A stretch of 64,000 bases of DNA from JAAFIP01 sp031367325. Lineage in GTDB: Bacteria > Pseudomonadota > Gammaproteobacteria > Burkholderiales > Burkholderiaceae_C. The position numbers were made by a program, and so were the translations under genes. Positions 34,504-41,752 of this stretch are shown one piece after another (within the stretch, counting starts at the first letter, position 1; each line of letters begins with the position of its first letter). The stretch is from contig JANLPQ010000034.1 in NCBI GenBank assembly GCA_031367325.1, positions 4,618 to 68,617 of the forward strand, written 5' to 3'. The notes beneath the pieces were generated by a model. It was not told the origin of the DNA. It saw nothing but the letters and a program-made list of their open reading frames with translations, and ran no database searches.

Positions 34504-35616
34504 ATGGCAAATGTTATGAAAAACGGCGTGCTCACCCGCCGCGGCTTGTGCGGCACAGGCCTCTATGGCGCGGCTTTGATGCTAACTGGATGTGGCGGCG
34601 GAGGCGGTGGAGGTGGAGGCGATGCTTCGCCTGCGGCCAATAACGGCAGCTCGGGGCCGATCAATGGTGGGCTGACTGGGAATATGTATAACGCATTCAC
34701 TACCTCCGTAAACATAGTTGGTTTAGCGACAGGTGATGTCACTGAAGTAACGCGTAAAAAGGGCACAGCCCTGAATGGGTACTCTTTCAACTACAACTCA
34801 AGATACTTTGATTTGAGCGCAGATAACAAAACTTTTTACTTCATTAATAGCGACCAAGATGACCGCCTAGCCGCGCTAGATATTGCAAGCAATACGGTAA
34901 GAACCGTGTTCAAAGTGGACAACAGGTTTCACTGGGGCGAGATACGGCAGTCGCCCGACGGAAAAAAGTTCGCAATGGTTAAAGATACCATCTTGACTAG
35001 TAACAAGCCTGGGGTGTACATATTTGATACTTTCGGCAAAGAAATCGTCTTCTATCCAGTAACTAAAGGTGAAGTTAATTCAATTGCTTGGACGCCAGAC
35101 AATCGGCTTTTGTTTTCTGACAACGGCATCTACCTGACCAAGCCTGGTGACCTTGAAAGTGCGTCGCGCATCAGCACCGTTACGGCTTCCAGCTTGTCTA
35201 TCAATCCGCAAAGTAACAAAATCGCTTACGCATCACAAGGCCATATTTGGTCCATGAACATCGATGGGAGCAATCCATTCCAAATCACGACGGGCGACAA
35301 CGCAGAATTTAGGCCACGTTGGTCGCCTGATGGCAAGCACATCGTTTTTCACATCGCGCTGAAAACCACTATCGGCGGCAGCGTCAACAGTGTTGGTTCA
35401 CTAACTATTCTTGGTGTGATTCCTGCTGACGGAAAACAGTACACATTGAACAAATCAGGATCAAACAGTGATGTCGTTTGTGGTGTCGATTGTTCTAGTG
35501 TCTCATCAAGCGGGGTATCGGCTGGCCAAGGCGTAATTTTGCTCAAAGTTAAAAAACCTGAAGTTTCCGGTAAGAGCCTATTTAGTTTTAGTAGCGACGA
35601 CATGATGTGGCGTTAA
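34504..35616 (+). CDS. polyglycine lipoprotein with TolB-like WD40/PD40 repeats
   Basis: A 370-residue predicted lipoprotein. The leader has a twin arginine (TRRGLCG), and the lipobox LMLTGC is followed directly by nine glycines, then a Ser/Asn/Gly linker. The body (about 60-365) contains PD40-type beta-propeller repeats: QSPDGKKFAMV, WTPDNRLLFSDNGIY, INPQSNKIAYASQGHIWSMN and WSPDGKHIVFH. A TolB-like propeller in the envelope is likely, binding a partner or ligand; no enzymatic residues are evident. AAGGG precedes the ATG. It is more AT-rich than its neighbours in the second half and stands alone between repeats. Confidence 0.8.
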   Translation: MANVMKNGVLTRRGLCGTGLYGAALMLTGCGGGGGGGGGDASPAANNGSSGPINGGLTGNMYNAFTTSVNIVGLATGDVTEVTRKKGTALNGYSFNYNSRYFDLSADNKTFYFINSDQDDRLAALDIASNTVRTVFKVDNRFHWGEIRQSPDGKKFAMVKDTILTSNKPGVYIFDTFGKEIVFYPVTKGEVNSIAWTPDNRLLFSDNGIYLTKPGDLESASRISTVTASSLSINPQSNKIAYASQGHIWSMNIDGSNPFQITTGDNAEFRPRWSPDGKHIVFHIALKTTIGGSVNSVGSLTILGVIPADGKQYTLNKSGSNSDVVCGVDCSSVSSSGVSAGQGVILLKVKKPEVSGKSLFSFSSDDMMWR

Positions 35617-35659
35617 CGCGACCGCACTATAGACATTCGTATAGATAAAATAGGCTTGC

Positions 35660-35700
35660 AGCACAATAAAATAGTGCACAAACAGCTATTAAATAAATAG
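35660..35700 (-). repeat. decayed CTAT/AGCAG REP-like element, copy 9
   Basis: The first stem is intact (CTAT-TTATTTA-ATAG on the minus strand), but the hairpin is reduced to CTGTTTGTGCAC, matching 9 of 12 positions. It lies between the convergent lipoprotein and LysR genes, five bases from the LysR stop. Confidence 0.55.
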
Positions 35701-35704
35701 TAAG

Positions 35705-36637
35705 CTAATCTTTAACCCAAGGTTCTGTGCGAAACGTTTGGTATAAAAAATCACTCAACAGCCGCACCCGCCGTGGCGTTTGCACCTTAAATGGGGCCAG
35801 CCACTGAATGTCTGCATCCGTCATCGCATAAGCAGGTAGCACGCGTGCTAGCGCGCCGCTGGCAATTTGCGGGGCTATGTCCCACAGGCTGCGCAGCATG
35901 ATGCCCCTACCGCTTAAGCACCAGTCGCGTACCAGCTCGCCCGAGTTGCAACGCAGGCTGCCTTGCACTTGGACTGCAACAGCTTTTTTGGCGCTGGATT
36001 TTTTATCATTTGCTCGGCGTAATTGCCAAGTGTAGCTGGGGTCATCGCTCTCACGCACCACTAGGCATTCGTGTTGGCTCAAGTCTGCCAAGGTTTGCGG
36101 GGCAGGGTGTTTTGCAAGGTAGCTGGGCGCTGCCACCAGTACGCGTTGGTTGGCTGCCAGTTTGCGTGCAGACCATTGTGCTGACCGATTAGCATGCGGT
36201 GCCCACAGCCATACGGCACCGTCGTAGCCTTCTGCACCCAAGTCAGGAAGTTTTTCGGTTAGCTGCACATCCACTCGCACTCCAGGGTGCAGGCTTTGAA
36301 ACTGCGCCAGTGCGGGTCCAAGCCATATACGGCCAAAGCCAAAAGTAGCAGCCAAGCGTATGGGGCCTGCAGGCACGTGCACATGGTCGCGCAGGGCTTC
36401 TTCAGTTTGGGCAAATTGGGCCAGCAAGCCCACGGCGCGTTCGCACAGCACATCGCCCTCGGCTGTGGAGTTGACACTGCGGGTAGTGCGAAAAAACAGT
36501 TTTAAGCCCAGTGCAGTTTCTAGTGCGGCCAGGCGTTTGGTCACCACAGGCGGGCTCAGGCGCAGGCGGGCAGCGGCTTGGTTCAAACTACCCGCGTCTT
36601 TGATGGCTAAAACTAGTTCGAGGTCAGCTCTTTCCAT
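35705..36637 (-). CDS. LysR family transcriptional regulator
   Basis: A 310-residue LysR regulator: winged helix-turn-helix at about 3-62 (ELVLAIKDAGSLNQAAARLRLSPPVVTKRLAALE) and a substrate-binding domain from about 88. It belongs to the CrgA-like branch by its overall pattern. It is divergent from the dehalogenase gene at 36712, with 74 bases between the starts, an arrangement in which LysR proteins usually control the opposite gene in response to its substrate. The spacer contains AATAATTAATTACTCAATTATT (split here only by my reading), an AT-rich near-palindrome that could be the operator. Confidence 0.92.
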   Translation of the reverse strand: MERADLELVLAIKDAGSLNQAAARLRLSPPVVTKRLAALETALGLKLFFRTTRSVNSTAEGDVLCERAVGLLAQFAQTEEALRDHVHVPAGPIRLAATFGFGRIWLGPALAQFQSLHPGVRVDVQLTEKLPDLGAEGYDGAVWLWAPHANRSAQWSARKLAANQRVLVAAPSYLAKHPAPQTLADLSQHECLVVRESDDPSYTWQLRRANDKKSSAKKAVAVQVQGSLRCNSGELVRDWCLSGRGIMLRSLWDIAPQIASGALARVLPAYAMTDADIQWLAPFKVQTPRRVRLLSDFLYQTFRTEPWVKD

Positions 36638-36711
36638 TGTTTCTAATTTGAAAATAATTAATTACTCAATTATTGCTTGATTGTGAAGCGTGCGTCCAGC
36701 ACAATCCGTGC

Positions 36712-37590
36712 ATGTTCAAAGACTTTTCAGCTTTTACGGTTGAGCGTAACGGCGTTAGCCTGCAGTGCCGCACAGGCGGGCAGGGCGCACCGCTGCTGCT
36801 GCTGCATGGCCACCCACAAACCCATGCCATGTGGCACCGCGTAGCGCCTGATTTGGCCCAGCGGTTTACCGTGGTGATGATGGATTTGCGCGGCTACGGT
36901 GACTCTGGCCGGCCTGCGGCCGATGCAGACCATGCCATGTATTCCAAGCGTGAGATGGCGCGCGATGCGATGGCGGTAATGCAAGCGCGCGGGTTTGACC
37001 AATTTCAGGTACTGGCGCACGACCGTGGTGCGCGCGTAGCCCACCGCTTGGCCGCAGACCACCCACATGCAGTGCAACGCATGATGCTGCTCGACATTGC
37101 GCCCACGCTGGGTATGTACAGCCATACCAGCCAAGCTTTTGCCACCGCCTACTGGCATTGGTTCTTTTTAATTCAGCCCGCACCATTGCCCGAGGCGTTG
37201 ATTGAGTCTGACCCGGTAGGCTATTTGCGCTACGGAAAAGCGCAACGCTACGGGGGTTTGTCTGTGTTTGCACCCGAGGCCTTGGCCGAATACGAGCGAT
37301 GCATTCAAATACCAGGCAGCGCACGCGGCATTTGCGAAGATTACCGTGCCAGCGCCACGATCGACCTAGACCACGACCGTGCTGACATAGCGGCAGGTAA
37401 GAAGCTGGCCATGCCGTTGTACGTGCTGTGGGGCGAGCAGGGCGCGGTAGGCAAAAACTTTGACGTGTTGGCGCTGTGGCGCGAACGCGCCAGCCATGTG
37501 AGCGGCCAAGCGCTGCTCTGCGGCCACTATATTGCTGAAGAAGTACCCGACGCGCTGCTTGCCCAGGCACACTCATTTTTCATTGCTTAA
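36712..37590 (+). CDS. fluoroacetate/haloacetate dehalogenase (alpha/beta hydrolase)
   Basis: A 292-residue hydrolase matching the defluorinating haloacetate dehalogenases residue by residue. It has nucleophile Asp104 with Arg105 and Arg108 (HDRGARV), which bind the carboxylate, acid Asp128 (LLDIAPT), His272 (CGHYIAEE), and a halide pocket of His149-Trp150 (YWHWFFL) and Tyr211 (CEDYRA). These are the positions that distinguish fluoroacetate dehalogenase from general epoxide hydrolase-like proteins. Fluoroacetate or chloroacetate would give glycolate. The ATG at 36712 gives a normal N-terminus. It lies 26 bases upstream of the tartrate/malate dehydrogenase gene and opposite a LysR gene. Confidence 0.88.
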   Translation: MFKDFSAFTVERNGVSLQCRTGGQGAPLLLLHGHPQTHAMWHRVAPDLAQRFTVVMMDLRGYGDSGRPAADADHAMYSKREMARDAMAVMQARGFDQFQVLAHDRGARVAHRLAADHPHAVQRMMLLDIAPTLGMYSHTSQAFATAYWHWFFLIQPAPLPEALIESDPVGYLRYGKAQRYGGLSVFAPEALAEYERCIQIPGSARGICEDYRASATIDLDHDRADIAAGKKLAMPLYVLWGEQGAVGKNFDVLALWRERASHVSGQALLCGHYIAEEVPDALLAQAHSFFIA

Positions 37591-37616
37591 TTTTTTATTT
37601 TCATAAGGATTTCAAT

Positions 37617-38702
37617 ATGGCAAAGCATCGCATCGCAGTTATCGCTGGCGACGGTATCGGTAAAGAAGTGATGCCCGAGGGCTTGCGTGTGATGGACGCC
37701 GCAGCACGCAAATTTGGTATCGACTTGGTTTTTGACCACTTTGATTTTTCTAGCTGGGATTATTACGAGAAGCATGGCAAGATGCTGCCCGATAACTGGA
37801 AGGACCAAATCGGTGGGCACGACGCCATCTATTTTGGCGCCGTGGGTTGGCCCGACAAAATTGCAGACCACATTTCGCTATGGGGCTCGCTGTTGATGTT
37901 TCGCCGCGAGTTTGACCAGTACATTAATTTACGCCCCGCTAAATTGATGCCCGGCATCATTGCACCCGTAGTCAAGCGCGATGGCACGCCGTACAAAGCA
38001 GGCGAGATTGATTTTTACATCGTGCGCGAAAACACCGAAGGCGAATACTCCAGCATCGGTGGGCGTATGTTTCCCGGCACAGAACGCGAATTTGTTTTGC
38101 AAGAATCTGTATTCACCCGCACGGGTGTGGACCGTGTATTAAAGTTTGCTTTTGAGCTAGCCCAGTCGCGCCCCAAAAAGCACTTGACCAGCGCCACCAA
38201 GTCCAACGGCATCTCGATCAGCATGCCTTACTGGGACGAGCGTGTAGAAGAGATGGCTAAAAAATACCCTAATGTTGCCACCGACAAATTCCACATTGAT
38301 ATTTTGACCGCCCACTTTGTGCAGCGCCCAGCGTTCTTTGACGTGGTAGTTGCCAGCAATTTGTTTGGTGATATTTTGAGCGACTTGGGCCCTGCGTGTA
38401 CCGGCACGATTGGTATTGCACCGAGTGCCAATTTAAACCCCGATAGAAAATTCCCGTCTTTGTTTGAGCCCGTGCATGGCTCGGCACCCGACATTGCTGG
38501 CAAAAATATCGCTAACCCCATTGGCCAAATTTGGTGCGGTGCCATGATGCTGGAGCACTTGGGCTACAAGCAAGCGCACGATGCAATTTTGTCAACGATT
38601 GAAAAAGTGCTTGCACCCAAGAGCGGGGCACCACTCACACGCGATATGGGCGGCACGGCCAGCACCAGCGATTTAGGCAAAGCGATAGCGTCAGCCTTGT
38701 AA
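37617..38702 (+). CDS. ttuC: tartrate dehydrogenase / D-malate dehydrogenase (isopropylmalate dehydrogenase family)
   Basis: A 361-residue NAD-dependent decarboxylating dehydrogenase. The start IAVIAGDGIGKEVMPEG, the family-specific GAVGWPDKIADHISLWGSLL and REFDQYINLRPAKLMPGI are typical of TtuC/DmlA rather than LeuB. The C-terminal LFEPVHGSAPDIAGKNIANP carries the NAD site. Substrate is tartrate, D-malate or a related hydroxy acid. AAGGA precedes the ATG. It probably forms an operon with the dehalogenase and shares LysR control; E. coli dmlA is likewise driven by a LysR neighbour. Confidence 0.92.
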   Translation: MAKHRIAVIAGDGIGKEVMPEGLRVMDAAARKFGIDLVFDHFDFSSWDYYEKHGKMLPDNWKDQIGGHDAIYFGAVGWPDKIADHISLWGSLLMFRREFDQYINLRPAKLMPGIIAPVVKRDGTPYKAGEIDFYIVRENTEGEYSSIGGRMFPGTEREFVLQESVFTRTGVDRVLKFAFELAQSRPKKHLTSATKSNGISISMPYWDERVEEMAKKYPNVATDKFHIDILTAHFVQRPAFFDVVVASNLFGDILSDLGPACTGTIGIAPSANLNPDRKFPSLFEPVHGSAPDIAGKNIANPIGQIWCGAMMLEHLGYKQAHDAILSTIEKVLAPKSGAPLTRDMGGTASTSDLGKAIASAL

Positions 38703-38930
38703 GCACTTGCCCTTAAAAGGCAACAGCAAGCAATAAAACGCTTGCCCTTGTCAAGAAAAAATGCCAACTACTAGTGGTTTGTCGCAAATATTTGCAAGCT
38801 AAGGGTTACGGATAGCTATTTTTAGCTACTCGTGACTTGTACACGCCCTAAAACCGCATAGAATTCGCAACCGCGTTGTCACAAAAACGATGCCACTATT
38901 TTTATCGATATACATATTGCTGGAGCCAAA

Positions 38931-39203
38931 ATGAACAAAACCGACTTGATCGAACACATCGCAAAGCATGCTGATATTTCCAAGGCTGCTGCTACCCGCG
39001 CACTGGAGTCCACCATCACTGCCGTGAAAACCACCTTGAAAAAAGGCGGCACCGTGTCGCTAGTGGGTTTTGGCACCTTTGCTGTGGGTAAGCGCGCTGC
39101 GCGCACAGGCCGCAATCCGCGCACTGGCGATGCGATCAAGATCAAAGCGGCTAAAGTGCCTAAGTTTCGTCCAGGCAAAGCATTGAAAGATGCACTGAAC
39201 TAA
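38931..39203 (+). CDS. hupB: HU family DNA-binding protein
   Basis: A 90-residue nucleoid protein that binds and bends DNA as a dimer. It shows MNKTDLIEHIAKHADISKAAATRALES, the beta-arm region GFGTFAVGKRAARTGRNPRTG and the end KVPKFRPGKALKDAL. TGGAG is placed six bases before the ATG. The tRNA-Val gene begins 26 bases after the stop, so the two may share a transcript. The upstream gap (38703-38930) shows repeated CTTGCCCTT motifs but no certain regulatory site. Confidence 0.97.
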   Translation: MNKTDLIEHIAKHADISKAAATRALESTITAVKTTLKKGGTVSLVGFGTFAVGKRAARTGRNPRTGDAIKIKAAKVPKFRPGKALKDALN

Positions 39204-39229
39204 ATCAGTTTAAAATACAGTTTTAGGTG

Positions 39230-39305
39230 GGGTGATTAGCTCAGTTGGTAGAGCGGCGCCCTTACAAGGCGTAGGTCGGCGGTTCGAGCCCGTCATCACC
39301 CACCA
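39230..39305 (+). tRNA. tRNA-Val (anticodon TAC)
   Basis: A full cloverleaf of 76 bases with encoded CCA. The acceptor is GGGTGAT/ATCACCC, the D arm GCTC/GAGC, the anticodon loop CTTACAA, and the T arm GGCGG-TTCGAGC-CCGTC. It lies just downstream of hupB and is followed by a terminator. Confidence 0.98.
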
Positions 39306-39323
39306 ACCCCACCCCCACGACAA

Positions 39324-39347
39324 GGCGAACCACGGTTCGCCTTTTTT
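39324..39347 (+). terminator. rho-independent terminator after tRNA-Val
   Basis: GGCGAACC-AC-GGTTCGCC followed by TTTTTT. The eight-base stem is perfect. It ends the hupB/tRNA-Val transcript before ppiD. Confidence 0.95.
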
Positions 39348-39421
39348 GTAGTTGGCCTTTTTTGTATTCGTAGTGTTGGCATGCACTTATTGCCCAGTGC
39401 ATGCACAGAAAGCGTAGCGCG

Positions 39422-41350
39422 ATGTTCGATTTAATCCGCAAGCACATCAAAATCATGCAGATTTTGTTGTTCATCCTGATCGTTCCTTCCTTCGTATTGT
39501 TTGGAATTGACGGCTATAGCCGCTTTAAAGAGCAAGGCGAAGCGGTAGCCGTAGTCGATGGTAAAAAGATCATGCAAAGCGAGTGGGATGCTGCGCATAA
39601 AAACGAGATTGATCGGCTTCGTACATCAATGCCTACGCTGGACCCTAAATTACTAGACACTCCAGAGGCTAAGTACGCCACACTAGAACGACTACTGCGT
39701 GACCGTGTGATTTTGGCGGCAGTGTCAAAACTTAACCTCACCGCCAGCGACCAGCGCTTGGCTCGCGACTTGCAAGAAAACCCCAGTATTGCGGCATTGC
39801 GCAAACCCGATGGCAGTTTGGACGTAGACCGCTATAAACAATTGGTGGGTGCCCAAGGCCTGAGTCCTGAGATGTTTGAAGCCCGTGTGCGCAGCGATAT
39901 TGCGGCCAACCAAGTACTGGCTGGCGTAGGCACTACAGGCTTGCCCACACCGGCAGTGGCTGATTTGTCATTGAATGCATTTTTTGAACGCCGCGAGATT
40001 CAAATTGTACGTTTTAATACGGCAGACTTTGCTAGCAAGCTAACTTTGTCTGACAGCCAACTAGAAGCTTATTACAAAGAAAATCCTGCATTTTTTCAAG
40101 CACCAGAGCAGGCCAATATCGAATATGTGGTGCTAGATCTAGAGGCAGTTCGCAAGACCATCACACTTAATGCGGATGAAGTTAAAACTTACTACGACCA
40201 GAACAGCCAACTGCTTGCGGGCAAAGAAGAACGTCGTGCCAGCCATATCTTGATCTCCGCAGCTGCCACCGCACCTGCATCAGAACGCGAAGCTGCCAAA
40301 GCCAAAGCGCAAGCATTATTAGCCCAAGTGCAAAAAGCACCCAATACATTTGCCGACGTGGCAAAGAAGAACTCTCAAGATGAAGGCTCGGCAATCAATG
40401 GTGGCGACCTAGACTTTTTTGGCAAAGGTGCAATGGCCAAGCCATTCGAAGATGCCACGTACGCGTTGAAAAAAGGCGACATCAGTCCAGTGGTTGAGAC
40501 CGAGTTTGGCTACCACATCATTCGCCTGACCGATATTAAAGCGGCTGTTCAAAAGAGCTTTGAAGAGGCACGCCCCGGTATTGAAGCTGACTTGAAAAAA
40601 CAGCAGGCACAGAAAAAATTTGCTGAAGCAGCTGAAGCTTTTACCAGTGGTGTGTACGAGCAAGCCGATAGTTTCAAAGGTATTGCCGATCGCGTCAAAC
40701 TGGAAATTAAAACCGCTAACAACGTGCAACGCAAGCCAGCGACCGGAACCACGGGCGTTTTAGCCAATACCAAGTTTTTGAACGCGGTCTTCTCTGCGGA
40801 CTCAGTTGACAAAAAACGTAACACCGAAGCCGTGGATTTGGGTTCTAGCCAACTGGCGTCTGCGCGCATAGTACAGTACGTGCCTGGTCGCACGCAACCA
40901 TTTGCCGAAGTGAAAGACAATGTACGCGTACGTTTGCTGTCAGTTCAAGGGGCAGAACTTGCCCGCAAAGAAGGCGCTGCAAAGCTGGCAGCTTGGCAGG
41001 CCAGCCCTGCATCGGCAATCACACCAGAATCTGCTATCGCATCGCGCGACCAAGGTGCTAAATTGCCAGCACAACTGATCGAAGCTGCTTTGCGGGCTGA
41101 TACAACTAAATTACCCACTTTGCTAGGCGTCGATTTAGGCGCACAAGGGTACGCCGTAGTCAAAGTGAACAAGCTGCTAGAGCGCGAAACCAAGCCTGAC
41201 ACCCTCAACCAAGACCGTGATCAGTACACCAAATGGTGGAGCAATGCAGAAGCTGCAGCCTACTACAACGTGCTGAAAGATCGCTTCAAAGCCGAAATTA
41301 AAGTGACTAAGCCCATTCCCAAGAAGGACGTCGAACAAGGTCAGTCTTGA
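39422..41350 (+). CDS. ppiD: periplasmic folding chaperone PpiD (SurA N-terminal and parvulin domains)
   Basis: A 642-residue membrane-anchored chaperone. One N-terminal helix (about 12-32, ILLFILIVPSFVLFGIDGY) anchors it, with the rest in the periplasm: a SurA-like N-terminal domain (about 40-190), one parvulin domain (about 258-365, RASHILISA through GGDLDFFGKGAM to FGYHIIRLTD), and a long C-terminal chaperone part. PpiD helps newly exported proteins near SecYEG. The ATG at 39422 starts at MFDLIRKH, the family start. A strong two-way terminator lies just after the stop. Confidence 0.95.
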   Translation: MFDLIRKHIKIMQILLFILIVPSFVLFGIDGYSRFKEQGEAVAVVDGKKIMQSEWDAAHKNEIDRLRTSMPTLDPKLLDTPEAKYATLERLLRDRVILAAVSKLNLTASDQRLARDLQENPSIAALRKPDGSLDVDRYKQLVGAQGLSPEMFEARVRSDIAANQVLAGVGTTGLPTPAVADLSLNAFFERREIQIVRFNTADFASKLTLSDSQLEAYYKENPAFFQAPEQANIEYVVLDLEAVRKTITLNADEVKTYYDQNSQLLAGKEERRASHILISAAATAPASEREAAKAKAQALLAQVQKAPNTFADVAKKNSQDEGSAINGGDLDFFGKGAMAKPFEDATYALKKGDISPVVETEFGYHIIRLTDIKAAVQKSFEEARPGIEADLKKQQAQKKFAEAAEAFTSGVYEQADSFKGIADRVKLEIKTANNVQRKPATGTTGVLANTKFLNAVFSADSVDKKRNTEAVDLGSSQLASARIVQYVPGRTQPFAEVKDNVRVRLLSVQGAELARKEGAAKLAAWQASPASAITPESAIASRDQGAKLPAQLIEAALRADTTKLPTLLGVDLGAQGYAVVKVNKLLERETKPDTLNQDRDQYTKWWSNAEAAAYYNVLKDRFKAEIKVTKPIPKKDVEQGQS

Positions 41351-41374
41351 AACTCACAAGCAACCCATAAAGAC

Positions 41375-41403
41375 AAAGGCCTGTAGTAACACTACAGGCC
41401 TTT
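41375..41403. terminator. bidirectional rho-independent terminator
   Basis: AAAGGCCTGTAGT-AAC-ACTACAGGCCTTT is a perfect 13-base stem with a three-base loop and T residues on both strands. It separates the convergent ppiD and tRNA-His genes. Confidence 0.95.
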
Positions 41404-41411
41404 TTAAATTT

Positions 41412-41488
41412 TGGGGTGGCTGATGGGGCTCGAACCCACGACAACAGGAATCACAATCCTGGACTCTACCAGCTGAGCTACAGCCACC
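41412..41488 (-). tRNA. tRNA-His (anticodon GTG)
   Basis: A cloverleaf on the minus strand with acceptor GTGGCTG/CAGCCAC, anticodon loop TTGTGAT, T loop TTCGAGC and encoded CCA. The extra G at position -1, which marks tRNA-His, is present opposite the discriminator C. Confidence 0.97.
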
Positions 41489-41720
41489 GCAGAAGTAAGA
41501 TTATAACGTGTGTTCGATAAGGCGATGACGTCAGCAAAAAATGTGAGCGCCTTGATTTATGCACAATCGTTTTATGTTTAAGTAGCTTAGCATTCAGTTT
41601 TAGTTTCCAAATTTATCTAAACCTGTCACAATCCTAATTGACGAGTTAAGGCCCTTCCTTGCCATGTCGCATCCGCTAACCGGTTCAGCCGTGTCGCGGA
41701 AGGTTTATCAACCAGCTTAT

Positions 41721-41742
41721 GTTTCCCCAAGGGAAACGGAGG
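41721..41742 (+). promoter_or_regulatory. hairpin abutting the sucA ribosome site
   Basis: GTTTCCC-CAA-GGGAAAC (41721-41737) is a perfect seven-base stem ending directly at the GGAGG ribosome site (41738-41742), 15 bases before the sucA ATG. Its position suggests control of sucA translation or mRNA stability. Confidence 0.6.
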
Positions 41743-41752
41743 TCAGCACAAT

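Noticed and set aside
38703..38930. Repeated CTTGCCCTT motifs and a TTGCC/GGCAA stem upstream of hupB
   Set aside because: Short and imperfect; no convincing promoter or terminator can be assigned.
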